Shown piece after piece: positions 8,926 through 17,689 of a stretch of DNA of 64,000 nucleotides (positions are counted from its first letter, which is position 1; each line of letters opens with the position of its first letter). Location: contig NZ_PGCK01000001.1 of the NCBI RefSeq assembly GCF_021023085.1, forward strand, positions 248,001 through 312,000, in the 5' to 3' direction. A program made the translations under genes and the position numbers. The notes under the pieces were generated by a model, which had not been told where the DNA came from, did no database searches, and saw nothing but the letters and a program-made list of their open reading frames with translations. Source of the stretch: Methanooceanicella nereidis. Its GTDB lineage: Archaea > Halobacteriota > Methanocellia > Methanocellales > Methanocellaceae.

Positions 8926-9903
8926 TTATGCCTTTATCCCTTTCTCATCAAAGTACTTCTGTGCTCCCGGGTGGAGTGGTATGGACATTCCCTTGAGTGC
9001 CGTCTCGGTCGTGATCTTTGAAGCCATCGCATGGGCGTTCTTTAACGGCGCGTTCGGGTCGTACATAGCCTTCAGCAGGTTGTATACGTCATCAGCGGGT
9101 ATATCCTTGTTCGCGATGAGCATTGCCATAACGCTTACGGTCTCGATGTCCTCGTTAAGGTTGTTGTAAGTGCCTGCTTTGAGGGTCTCGGTCGCGTAGA
9201 ACGGGGACTCTGCCATAAGCTTGTCCCTTGCTTCGCCGCTTATTGGTACGATGTATATGTCATGGGTGGTCGCAAGCTCGGATATGGCTGCCGTCGGGGC
9301 ACCGCCAGTCCAGAATGCTGCGTCTGCCTGTCCGTTCTTTAAGAGCTCGGCTGCCTGTGAAAGCTTGGAGTTGTCCACGACTATGTCATCCTTTGTAAGG
9401 CCGTATGCAGCGAGGATCTCCAGCGCGTTGAACTCGGAGCCGCTTCCCTTGTCACCAACGACGACTCTCTTACCTTTCAGGTCACCTATGCTCTTTATGC
9501 CGGAGTCCTTGAGGACTATGACCTGGATGGTCTCCGGGTACAGACATGCGACACCCTGGAGATTCTCGAGCTTGCCGGCGGCAAAGTCTCTCTGCCCATT
9601 GATAGCAGAGTATGCGACATCGTTCTGCACTGTGGCAAAGTCAGCTTCCTTGTCATTGACGAGCCTGCAGTTCGCGACTGAAGCACCGGTAGATTCCACA
9701 CTCAGGATGAAACCGAGGCTTGCGTTGTTAACGGTCTGTGCGATACCTCCGCCTATGGGGTAGTATGTTCCCGCAGTTCCGCCGGTGGCAATGGTGTATT
9801 GCTTCGTTTCCGTTTCCGGCTGGGTGCAGCCTAAAGCGCACATCGACACTAACAGCATCGATATGACTAATAAAATCTTCATAGATCTATCGATCTTAAA
9901 CAT
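8926..9903 (-). CDS. TAXI-family TRAP transporter solute-binding lipoprotein
   Basis: A protein of 325 residues. The N-terminus is a lipoprotein-type signal (hydrophobic core then CALGC, with Cys about residue 26), so the mature protein should be lipid-anchored outside the membrane. The domain starts with TIATGGTAGTYYPIGGGIA, the hallmark of the TAXI (TRAP-associated extracytoplasmic immunogenic) family, and later carries GKRVVVGDKGSGSE and AAFWTGGAPT, typical of its ligand cleft. It delivers a small organic solute to the fused permease. A strong ribosome binding site (GGGAGGG) precedes the ATG. A TATA-like element on the minus strand at about 9987-9999 gives a leader of about 60 bases. First gene of the transporter unit. 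Confidence 0.93.
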   Translation of the reverse strand: MFKIDRSMKILLVISMLLVSMCALGCTQPETETKQYTIATGGTAGTYYPIGGGIAQTVNNASLGFILSVESTGASVANCRLVNDKEADFATVQNDVAYSAINGQRDFAAGKLENLQGVACLYPETIQVIVLKDSGIKSIGDLKGKRVVVGDKGSGSEFNALEILAAYGLTKDDIVVDNSKLSQAAELLKNGQADAAFWTGGAPTAAISELATTHDIYIVPISGEARDKLMAESPFYATETLKAGTYNNLNEDIETVSVMAMLIANKDIPADDVYNLLKAMYDPNAPLKNAHAMASKITTETALKGMSIPLHPGAQKYFDEKGIKA

Positions 9904-10327
9904 TGTAACCCTCCCTGAACGATCTTACAAGCTATTTAATAAGTGCTTGAAATGATGTTCGTTGATGTACAACGTATGTACTTACTTGATATAAAATTTT
10001 GTATACGATGTTATATGGTAGCACTCGTCAGAAGAAAACACGACAATACAGCCCTTTAAAATAACGGGCGGATGGATATACGAATGAATATTTTATATGG
10101 CAATATACAAAATTTGAATAAAAGGTTAAAATCATCGGCTTATTTTTCATGCAGGGCCGTCATACTGACATACAAGGCCCTTGTATACCTAAAGACTATA
10201 ATGTAAAAAAAGTTTTTTTGCTAAGACAGTATGTGTCGTACTGACACGGAAATGAAAATATTCTTTTCTACCACCTATGGTCTTCCGAATAAAGTTTTAT
10301 ATAACTTGAGAATATCTTGAAATCCGT
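9904..10327. promoter_or_regulatory. divergent control region between TAXI-TRAP and LysE genes
   Basis: A gene-free A/T-rich stretch with several candidate regulatory motifs. A perfect inverted repeat ATACAAGG-C-CCTTGTAT spans 10170-10186. The 12-mer GTC[A/G]TACTGACA occurs twice in the same orientation (10159-10170 and 10235-10246). CGTTG-ATGTA-CAACG forms another short palindrome near 9959-9973. On the minus strand a TATA-like run (about 9987-9999) suits the TRAP binding protein. On the plus strand TTTTATATAA (10295-10304) suits the LysE gene. No ORF of credible quality is seen. Confidence 0.5.
10295..10304 (+). promoter_or_regulatory. TATA box for leaderless LysE transcript
   Basis: TTTTATATAA is centred about 28 bases upstream of the ATG at 10328. 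Archaeal transcription begins roughly 25 bases downstream of the TATA centre, so the mRNA should begin at or next to the start codon. This agrees with the absence of any ribosome binding site. Confidence 0.55.
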
Positions 10328-10981
10328 ATGTTCGAGTTATTGGCGGCAGGCTTTATTATCGGGCTGACACATGCTGTACCTCCCGGCCCTATAACCTTCG
10401 AGGTGTTAAGGCGGGGTGTCATAGAAGGGTTCTTTTCATCATTAAAAGCGAACATGGGAGCTGTCGCCGCAGACGCAATATACTTCACCCTTATAGTCAT
10501 CGGCATAGTACAGCTGATAAATAACCCGACTGGAAAGCTCTTTATGTGGGTTTCGGGCTGTGCTTTACTGCTATTCCTGGGTATCAGGGGAATATACAGA
10601 GTCCTGGCTGGAAAAGGCAACTATAAGGTCGAGATCAGGAATGGCAACGGAAAAGGGAAAGGCAACGGAGAGATGTCCTCGTTCATATCGGGGTTCTCGA
10701 TATGTATAACAAGCCCGTTCGCGCTGATATGGTGGACAGGAGTATTTGCCAGTTCTCTTGCCGCTGATCTTTTTAGTACAGGACTTCTAGAGCTTATATC
10801 GATGTTCACAGGAATAGCCGGAGCATGCCTGATATGGTATGCGATTGTCGGCATGGTCGGCTCCGCGAGCAGGAAGTTCATGGATGAAAAGGCTATGAAG
10901 ATCATGTCACTGCTTTGTGCGCTGATGATGATAGTATTCGCTGCGCTGCTATTCTACCGCGGATATGGCACGTTCATATAA
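10328..10981 (+). CDS. LysE-family exporter
   Basis: A membrane protein of 217 residues with about six helices. It opens with GLTHAVPPGPITFEVLRRG (about 12-30), matching the conserved N-terminal G.....PGP motif of the LysE/RhtB superfamily, and a second conserved block (ICITSPFALIWWTGVF, about 126-141) follows a charged cytoplasmic loop rich in Gly/Lys (NGNGKGKGNGE). Such proteins export amino acids or other small metabolites using the proton gradient. The substrate is not predictable. Likely leaderless transcription from the TATA element just upstream. Transcribed alone and divergent from the TRAP system. Confidence 0.88.
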   Translation: MFELLAAGFIIGLTHAVPPGPITFEVLRRGVIEGFFSSLKANMGAVAADAIYFTLIVIGIVQLINNPTGKLFMWVSGCALLLFLGIRGIYRVLAGKGNYKVEIRNGNGKGKGNGEMSSFISGFSICITSPFALIWWTGVFASSLAADLFSTGLLELISMFTGIAGACLIWYAIVGMVGSASRKFMDEKAMKIMSLLCALMMIVFAALLFYRGYGTFI

Positions 10982-11045
10982 GACCGGAACAGTAGCGGGG
11001 CATAAGGCAATTAATTCTTTTTTAGGCGCAATTTATCATATTGTG

Positions 11046-11067
11046 CATGCCGATAAGTACCGGCATG
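11046..11067. terminator. hairpin downstream of LysE gene
   Basis: CATGCCG (11046-11052) pairs with CGGCATG (11061-11067) across an 8-base loop. It lies 65 bases past the LysE stop and is not followed by a strong T-run, so it may be a terminator, an RNA-stabilising hairpin or a protein site. Confidence 0.35.
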
Positions 11068-11183
11068 TCATTATTGATTCGCCAAAAGGAATGCGGATTT
11101 CCTAAGTAGTTCGGGATATCCCAGGGCTAAGTCGTTTTAACTCTTGACAATCTTTTTAGTAGTACATCACGAATGCCTGAACC

Positions 11184-11399
11184 ATGAGATCCAGAGAACT
11201 GCTCATAGCATGTTTAAGCCTGATAATATGCAGTATCCTGATATTACCCGGATCAACCTATGTGGGTGTCCCGGAGAATATTGCGATGATGCTATCCTCA
11301 ATGGCACTTCTTGCAGGCATTGCTTCAGCCATAAAGACCATAGACGCGGATCTAAAACACGAAAAAGAACGTAAGAACGTCCATCCGGATAAAAAATGA
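11184..11399 (+). CDS. small two-helix membrane protein, unknown
   Basis: A frame of 71 residues with two hydrophobic helices (ELLIACLSLIICSILIL, then IAMMLSSMALLAGIASAI) and a charged, Lys/Glu/His-rich cytoplasmic tail. There is no clear ribosome binding site. No family is recognised. Convergent with the pilus-like operon. Coding status rests on length and amphipathic layout only. Confidence 0.42.
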   Translation: MRSRELLIACLSLIICSILILPGSTYVGVPENIAMMLSSMALLAGIASAIKTIDADLKHEKERKNVHPDKK

Positions 11400-11457
11400 T
11401 CGGATGTTCGCAGGATAACGTAAAAGATGATACAAAAATGATAGGTGACATCGAGTC

Positions 11458-12225
11458 TTACGCGATGTCCCTGGAGGTATCGATATAGATGCGGTCGCTT
11501 ACCTTGAACTTGATATAATCAGTGATCGGTGTAAGCCCGCGTATCTTTGGTATGGAGAGCTTATTGACTATCTTATCGCCTTTACGCTCCATTTCGACGT
11601 CGAACACGACATCGCAATTGCTCTGCAACAGGCTTTCTATCCGATCGTTATGAACGCCTTTTAGCAGCAGAAGGTAACAGGTACTGTTACTCTGGCCTAT
11701 AAGGTCATAGATCTTATCCATAAGCCTCTTGATAAAGTTAAAATCGATGCCCAGTTCAATAAAGAACGTGAAATGGTCAAAGATTAACGTATAGCCGTTC
11801 TGGCCGCTTCCGTAGATATAGTCTAGCTTCCCGTCGATGAACTCGATCACTTTCCTGGCAGCATCGGAGCTATCGGTTGCTGTAAGCAATATATTGTTAT
11901 AATACTCATCATGCAGGTCGATAAATTCGAGGTTTTCCGCGGAGAAATTCAGCTCATCCAGGTTCCTGGTTATGATCCGTGGGCTCTTTTCGGTCGTCAC
12001 GTAAAAGGTCTTACGCGGTGTCGTAAGCTCATAAAGGAATACGTCAGGCATCGACTTCGGGTCGGCACCAAAATAAACAAGAGAGCCTTTCGGTATACCA
12101 CCGTTAAGGCTCCTGTCCAGTATGTCTATGCCCGTGGCAAGCTTATTACCGAACAGATCATGGCTATCTACGCCTGTGCCTTCTGTATCAAAATTGTTAT
12201 GCTCATTCATCAATTCTTCAGCCAT
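11458..12225 (-). CDS. RecA/KaiC-like (FlaH-like) protein with degenerate Walker A
   Basis: A protein of 255 residues that follows the archaeal RecA/KaiC pattern: [25 protein letters not shown] at about 28-52 is the usual lead-in to the P-loop. The P-loop itself is missing. Where GxxxxGK[ST] is expected, residues 53-61 read [10 protein letters not shown] Walker-B-like hydrophobic strand ([13 protein letters not shown]) remains. FlaH of the archaellum has the same fold and works beside the FlaI ATPase and FlaJ platform. This gene likewise follows a FlaI-like and a FlaJ-like gene, 48 bases downstream of the latter. It is probably a structural or regulatory ring component that no longer hydrolyses ATP. 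Last gene of the operon. Confidence 0.78.
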   Translation of the reverse strand: MAEELMNEHNNFDTEGTGVDSHDLFGNKLATGIDILDRSLNGGIPKGSLVYFGADPKSMPDVFLYELTTPRKTFYVTTEKSPRIITRNLDELNFSAENLEFIDLHDEYYNNILLTATDSSDAARKVIEFIDGKLDYIYGSGQNGYTLIFDHFTFFIELGIDFNFIKRLMDKIYDLIGQSNSTCYLLLLKGVHNDRIESLLQSNCDVVFDVEMERKGDKIVNKLSIPKIRGLTPITDYIKFKVSDRIYIDTSRDIA

Positions 12226-12273
12226 GGTTATTCTCTTCGCATGTGTAAGTCTTTTTCTCTTTTTCCACCATGG

Positions 12274-14316
12274 TCAGATAAAAATGGTGAACATCACATA
12301 GGCAATAACGGTCATGATTATCGCGTATTTAAGGCCTGACATCCATTTACCTTCACCCATCTGGCCTGCAAGCATTCCCGCACACAGCCCTTGAATGATG
12401 GCCGCATGGAAGAAAAGCCTCACATAATCTTCCGGATTGAACTGTTGTATGAAGGTAGCTCCTGCGGTCGCTGCGGATGAGCTGGCAGCGCTGTTATCAG
12501 CGGCTGATGCCATGACCGGGATAAAGCTGGACGTAAGCGTGTAGACACAATAGATGAACACGCAGAACGAGATGAATATGATCACCACATAGATAAGCAT
12601 CCCGTCAAAACGCTCCCTCCTTATCTGTTCGCCTATTTTCGCGTCATTGGCAGCAACGTTAAGCACATCTTTGATGTCTCCGCTGGATTCGCTGGCCTTT
12701 GTGATAAGGGTCATGACCCTGGTCGACATGCTCGTCTTTAGCGAGTTCGCGAATCTCTTCATGGCAGTATTGACATCTGTGCCCCATTGCATATCACGCC
12801 ATACCTTTTTAACTTCTGAGCTCAATGTGCCGAAGTTCGAGTTCGAAATAAGGTTAAGGGACTGCGTCAGCGTCATACCTGTCTCGTTCGTCGATGCAAG
12901 CTTTTTAAGGAAGTCCGGCATTTCACTGGCGATCCTCTTCGCACGCCTTTCTTTTCGTTCATAGAATAACGAGAGCGGTGTTATCACCAGTAATATGAAG
13001 AATATGAGGAAATCGTCAAAATACCCGATGATAGGTCCATATAATACCAGCGGGTCTCCGGGATCTTTCATCAATCCGTTGCCGATCTTTGTCTGCATGC
13101 TCGATACCTGCTGGAACGCATCCGTCATGTTCGAGAATGTCAGCAGTATCAGGACAGATATGATTATTAAAGCCACAGGAACGCTGATCAATAGCGATAA
13201 CGTCGGGTCGTTCTTTATCGGGCCCAGAGGGTTTGACGTGAATTCCTTGAACTTAAGCTTTTTCTTTGATTCCCTAAGATCCTGTATCAGCTTTTGCTGC
13301 TGCTTCTCGGTTACCCCTGATTCCTCTATGGGCACACTATCATAAGAATTTATTATGGGTATCTCGAACTTTTTAGGGGACTCGTCGTCCGTCGGCGTTA
13401 GCATACTGATAAGGACGACGAACATTACCGAACCGATGGGCAGCACGGCATATACGATAGCATACAGGATGACAGGGCTGCCTCCGTTCATGATGGTCAT
13501 GACAGAGGACATGATTATAATGAATAACGGTCCTGCGACGAACGCAGTCACGTACGACTCTGCGATAAGTCCGAGGATCTCAAGGAATGACTTCTGGTCC
13601 TGCATGACACGCTGTAGGTACTGGTCGGTCTTACCCTGAAGATATACAGTAGCGTCTCCACCACTGTCTATGACAGATAATAGATTCGACAGCAGGTCCT
13701 GAAGCATATCTGAAGGAGTCTGGCCTATACAGTTAAGTATCGCCGTACGAAGGTCGCTGCCGAAGTAGTCCATGTCCCTTATGATCAGGCCGACCTCTTT
13801 GGAAACTTCCCCGTAGGTGTTCTCAGCTTCCTGAAGGGACCTGAGAATGCTGATGACGTCCATGCCGCCTTTGGATAATGCGTACATGAACGTGACCGCG
13901 TACGGTAAGGATTTATTTATCTTGGTCTTACGCTCGCTCGCGTTGAACGAGGGGATGAGCATTACGATGGAATAGGTCACGAAATAGCCTATAAGCGACA
14001 TCAAGGCCATGCCAAATATTATGACAATGATGTCCGTAAATGGCGTAAGGAACGCTAAAGTATCCGGAAGGTGGATATTAGTAAAATTGCCCTGCGCATC
14101 TACCATCCTGAGCACCAGGAAGGCAAGCAAGACGCCTACTATCGCCCCGATGAACCCGATTATGATTGAGACGAGGTAAGCCATCGACACATATACCTCA
14201 TACGATTGAGACATACGTGCCTGCCTGAGCTGTTTTTGAAGGTTATAGAACTTCTCCTTACGCTTTTTTACTTCCCCGCCAAATATAGTGTGTGCGATGG
14301 TGCTTATCTGGTCCAT
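12274..14316 (-). CDS. FlaJ/TadC-like pilus assembly platform membrane protein
   Basis: A protein of 680 residues with two repeats of the type II secretion F (T2SSF) fold and clusters of membrane helices near 60-135, 250-310, 365-440 and 570-680. Each repeat has the typical cytoplasmic helical block (ALSKGGMDVISILRSL at about 145-160; LASTNETGMTLTQSLNLI in the second). Such proteins are the membrane platform that the motor ATPase acts on to assemble archaeal type IV-like pili or archaella. Starts 4 bases after the ATPase stop, so translation is coupled. No pilin gene is next to it. A prepilin peptidase is encoded 30 kb away in this window. Confidence 0.9.
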   Translation of the reverse strand: MDQISTIAHTIFGGEVKKRKEKFYNLQKQLRQARMSQSYEVYVSMAYLVSIIIGFIGAIVGVLLAFLVLRMVDAQGNFTNIHLPDTLAFLTPFTDIIVIIFGMALMSLIGYFVTYSIVMLIPSFNASERKTKINKSLPYAVTFMYALSKGGMDVISILRSLQEAENTYGEVSKEVGLIIRDMDYFGSDLRTAILNCIGQTPSDMLQDLLSNLLSVIDSGGDATVYLQGKTDQYLQRVMQDQKSFLEILGLIAESYVTAFVAGPLFIIIMSSVMTIMNGGSPVILYAIVYAVLPIGSVMFVVLISMLTPTDDESPKKFEIPIINSYDSVPIEESGVTEKQQQKLIQDLRESKKKLKFKEFTSNPLGPIKNDPTLSLLISVPVALIIISVLILLTFSNMTDAFQQVSSMQTKIGNGLMKDPGDPLVLYGPIIGYFDDFLIFFILLVITPLSLFYERKERRAKRIASEMPDFLKKLASTNETGMTLTQSLNLISNSNFGTLSSEVKKVWRDMQWGTDVNTAMKRFANSLKTSMSTRVMTLITKASESSGDIKDVLNVAANDAKIGEQIRRERFDGMLIYVVIIFISFCVFIYCVYTLTSSFIPVMASAADNSAASSSAATAGATFIQQFNPEDYVRLFFHAAIIQGLCAGMLAGQMGEGKWMSGLKYAIIMTVIAYVMFTIFI

Positions 14317-14320
14317 AGTT

Positions 14321-16444
14321 TCAGTCCCTTATGCCAAGCTTTTCAAGAACTCTGTCCGGCCTTACGCTGTATGCCTGAATGATAGCGCTGACCTGCTTGA
14401 AGTCACGTATATTGTTCTTGACCATATACTCCAGCACGCGCTGCCTTCGTAACACTTCGGTGCTCAGGTCTTTTCTGGACCATGCCCTTCTTTGTGCGAT
14501 CTCCGCGAGCATCCTGGACTCTCCGACCCTGTCGAACCTGTCCGTCCCGGAGTTCCATACATAAATATCGTTGGTCCGTATGTTCCTCGTATTCGGGTCG
14601 ATGTCGTGGATCTCCACAAGCTTCATGTTACGCCTGACACGCTTGTTCCTGAGATATGTCTGCGACTGAATGCTGATGATATTGAGCGCCGTGATCATGG
14701 TACGGGGTACGCTTATGGGCGGGTTCTCAAGACGGTGGATGGCCGATTCTACCGAGTCGGCGTGCATTGTCGAGAACGTGGTGTGGCCCGTGGACATCGC
14801 CTGGAATAATGTAAGCGCTTCCTTACCTCTGACCTCACCCACGAGCAGGTATTCGGGACGCTGTCTCAAAGCTGCTTTAAGCAGCGCGAACATCTCTATC
14901 GCGCCTTTGCCGTCCGCAGTGAATGAATCCCTGGTAAGTCCCGGGATCCAGTTCTGGTGAGGCAGTTTTAGCTCTCTTGTATCTTCGAGAGAGATGACCT
15001 TTGCCTTAGGCGGTATGAACAACGCTACCGCGTTAAGGGACGACGTCTTACCCGAAGCCGTTCCTCCAGAGAATATCAGGCTCTTGTTATTCTCTATACA
15101 TATCCACATATAGGCCATGGTCTCCGACGAGAACGTGTTCCACGCGATAAGGTCGATCGGCGTTATGGGTATATCCTTGAACTTACGGATGGTGAACGTG
15201 CTTCCCCTGGTCGTGATCTCCTTACCCAGGGTCATCTGGATACGGGAACCGTCCGGCATCGTCGCATCCACCATCGGCTCAGCGATGGAAATATGCTTTC
15301 CGCAGCGCTGGGCTAATTTTATGACAAATGAGTCAAGCTGTTTTTCCGAGAACGTGATGTTCGTCATGATGTTCTCGTAGTTCTTATGATAAAGGAATAC
15401 CGGTGTATCAAACCCGTTGTTGGAGATATCCTCTATGAAGTTATCGTGCATTATGGCATTGATCTTGCCGAACTCCAGATAATCTCTCTGGATATAATAA
15501 AGGATCTTATGATATGATTTAGTGTCGATCTTGCCGATATAGTCGTTGATGACCTCTGTGGTCTTTAGTTTCAACAGTTCCTTCTTATCGGTCTTTGTGT
15601 CGAGGTCCTCAAGCACTAGAACGTCCTGCAGACGCTCGTAGACTTCTTCAAGCAGCTCTTTTTCAAATACAGTTAATGATGGTTCGACTACATAATAGAG
15701 ATAATTGTTTGTCTGCTCGTTGTAAAGGATGACTATGAAGGAGTACGGTTCGATGACCCAGTAGCGTTCGATCTCCTCATATCCGGCGACTCCCGGAAAT
15801 ACAGACATAGGCCCGTGTTTATCCGGATTGTACGGCTCGAACTCTATTGTCTTTTTAATTTTCTTCTTGTCCTTTACTTTCGAAATGCCTGTCTGCGCAT
15901 CGATGGCAGTCTCTTTCTGTTCAGTCGAGGTGCCCTTGTTAAGCAGTGCATTGAACTCGTTAATAATATCTTCTTCCGACTTTGACGAAGATGAGGGTGA
16001 TACGATAGACTCTCCCGGAACCTCTGTGGAGTGAGATAAAGTACCTTTCAGCCCGATGTCTTTAATAAAGCTCTCTGTGGCCGTGGTAGTTTCCTGCTGC
16101 GCGGCCTCGAACATAGCTGTCTTTTTGAAAATACTTTTAAGCGCTTCAGGCTCGTCGTTTACCGAGACCGGAGTCTCTGCGGCTGGGCTGTCAATATCTG
16201 ATACTACTTTCTCAGTATCATCCTTATCAAGTTTTTCAGGGCCCTGTCCCGGACTTTTTTTAGCGCCGTCTACTGAATCCCCGACCGACGTTGTGATGGG
16301 CTCTGTCGCTACCTGCGATCTCTGTTCATTTTCTTTCTCTGTCTGCTTTTTCTTAAGAAGCCCATAAAAATTTTTTCGATCTTCGTCGTGGAGGTTGATA
16401 TTCAGGTCATTATTTTCCGATTCCGTCACGTTTACCTCTCCCAT
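14321..16444 (-). CDS. type II/IV secretion (VirB11/FlaI-like) pilus motor ATPase
   Basis: A protein of 707 residues. The first about 200 residues are acidic, Ser/Thr/Glu-rich and probably disordered. They are followed by an N-terminal helical domain and a C-terminal RecA-fold ATPase. The Walker A is SGGTASGKTSSLNA (around 455-470). Further on come the Asp box (SLEDTRELKLPHQNW), Walker B (PEYLLVGEVRGKEA) and His box (STGHTTFSTMHADS). This is the hexameric motor that powers assembly of archaeal type IV pili. First gene of a three-gene operon with the platform and RecA-like genes. A TATA-like run on the minus strand near 16581-16594 would leave a leader of about 110 bases. The long acidic extension is unusual and could be a docking arm. 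Confidence 0.92.
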   Translation of the reverse strand: MGEVNVTESENNDLNINLHDEDRKNFYGLLKKKQTEKENEQRSQVATEPITTSVGDSVDGAKKSPGQGPEKLDKDDTEKVVSDIDSPAAETPVSVNDEPEALKSIFKKTAMFEAAQQETTTATESFIKDIGLKGTLSHSTEVPGESIVSPSSSSKSEEDIINEFNALLNKGTSTEQKETAIDAQTGISKVKDKKKIKKTIEFEPYNPDKHGPMSVFPGVAGYEEIERYWVIEPYSFIVILYNEQTNNYLYYVVEPSLTVFEKELLEEVYERLQDVLVLEDLDTKTDKKELLKLKTTEVINDYIGKIDTKSYHKILYYIQRDYLEFGKINAIMHDNFIEDISNNGFDTPVFLYHKNYENIMTNITFSEKQLDSFVIKLAQRCGKHISIAEPMVDATMPDGSRIQMTLGKEITTRGSTFTIRKFKDIPITPIDLIAWNTFSSETMAYMWICIENNKSLIFSGGTASGKTSSLNAVALFIPPKAKVISLEDTRELKLPHQNWIPGLTRDSFTADGKGAIEMFALLKAALRQRPEYLLVGEVRGKEALTLFQAMSTGHTTFSTMHADSVESAIHRLENPPISVPRTMITALNIISIQSQTYLRNKRVRRNMKLVEIHDIDPNTRNIRTNDIYVWNSGTDRFDRVGESRMLAEIAQRRAWSRKDLSTEVLRRQRVLEYMVKNNIRDFKQVSAIIQAYSVRPDRVLEKLGIRD

Positions 16445-16670
16445 TAAGGCTTACCAGTGTGTTCATCAACAAGCCGAGTTGGATTACGAACGCCCAGTCG
16501 CCCCCACGCGTTAAATTAGAATCGTCTGGACAGCCCACAATTAAGCAGGCATCGTAACTTTATCTATCTAAAACTTTTGAATATATAAACTTACTGCCGA
16601 TTACTACAAAATTTGTTTTTATTTTATTGATTAATGTATATTTTAAAATAAAGAAAAAAAGATTAAAAAA

Positions 16671-17687
16671 TTATGCTATTATATACCACCTATCATCCAG
16701 CAATGCCAGTTTAAAGTAGCCTTCGATATTATAGACCTTAATAGGATACCTCTCGTATTGAGAACTGCTCCAGTGAACGGTTGCGATAGTGGTACCGCTA
16801 ATATCGGACATGGTAACCTCGTCGACGTACACATACTGTACGTGCATCTTTTCACCTTTCTCTCCATAGGTATTTGCCATGTTCATGCTCAGCTGATCTC
16901 TGCCGGCCTTATCGAGAGGCACGTATTTTCCGCCGCTGTCAGACATCACGACCAGGTCGGCCGCCTTTTTAAAGTCTCCGGCGTCAAGGTCATCAAAGTA
17001 GCTTTGAACGGCCCTTTCGGGGGAACTGTTAATATCGTCAGGACCGTAAACGCTTTGTAGCTCATAGACCTCTGAGCCCTGAGCGCTGTCGACCTCATAC
17101 TTTACCGGGACAGGGCATGACGGGTGCATGATATAGAATACGTTGACAGTGTACTCCTTATCCCCGTATCTCATCGTCTTTGAAGCGCCATACATCGAGC
17201 AGTCCTTGAAAGAACCGGCTGGAGTGGTGACATCTACGTTCTGGATGAACCTATATTCTGCTTCCAGGGTGTTCCATGCCGTATCCATGACCGTCAGGTT
17301 GAACGGAACGCTTATCTCGTCGATCTTCATTAGATTTTTACGGACGTCGGAGATAACCATCTTATTCGTCATGGTGCGCGGTTTATTCAGCCAAATGTCA
17401 GTTCTCGAAGAGCCGTTCTCGATAAGCTCTATAGTGCTCAGGCGGTCTCCGTCCGTCTCATGCATGCCGGTCAGTACCATAAGAGGCTTTTGCGTGATGT
17501 CTCCGCTTTCGTTGACCGTAAGGGTATATCTTGCCATGCTGAAACCGGAAGGTTCAAATACGTCCTTTCCGTAGAGCACTTCTCCAAGTTTTTTCTCGCC
17601 AGCGCAGCCAGATACTGATAATATTGCCGCTAAGACAATAACTGTTAAAATGATCTCGATCCTTTTTACCATTTTTACCACGACCAT
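16671..17687 (-). CDS. membrane lipoprotein, function unknown
   Basis: About 338 residues. The N-terminus has a lipoprotein signal (hydrophobic run ending LSVSGC, then AGEKK), so the protein is probably anchored on the outside of the cell. The body holds beta-rich segments. The last about 100 residues, beginning NSSPERAVQSYFDDLDAGDFKKAADLV, resemble the small cone-shaped NTF2/DUF4878-type domains found in secreted proteins. ATG 17687 is chosen because AGGA lies six bases upstream; TTG 17693 and ATG 17672 are alternatives. It follows mfnF with a few bases' overlap or gap, so it may share its transcript, but nothing ties it to methanofuran synthesis. Confidence 0.75.
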   Translation of the reverse strand: MVVVKMVKRIEIILTVIVLAAILSVSGCAGEKKLGEVLYGKDVFEPSGFSMARYTLTVNESGDITQKPLMVLTGMHETDGDRLSTIELIENGSSRTDIWLNKPRTMTNKMVISDVRKNLMKIDEISVPFNLTVMDTAWNTLEAEYRFIQNVDVTTPAGSFKDCSMYGASKTMRYGDKEYTVNVFYIMHPSCPVPVKYEVDSAQGSEVYELQSVYGPDDINSSPERAVQSYFDDLDAGDFKKAADLVVMSDSGGKYVPLDKAGRDQLSMNMANTYGEKGEKMHVQYVYVDEVTMSDISGTTIATVHWSSSQYERYPIKVYNIEGYFKLALLDDRWYIIA

Positions 17688-17689
17688 GA

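Noticed and set aside
9221-9763. Plus-strand ORF of 180 codons
   Set aside because: It is the antisense shadow of the TAXI binding protein, which has clear motifs and a strong ribosome site.
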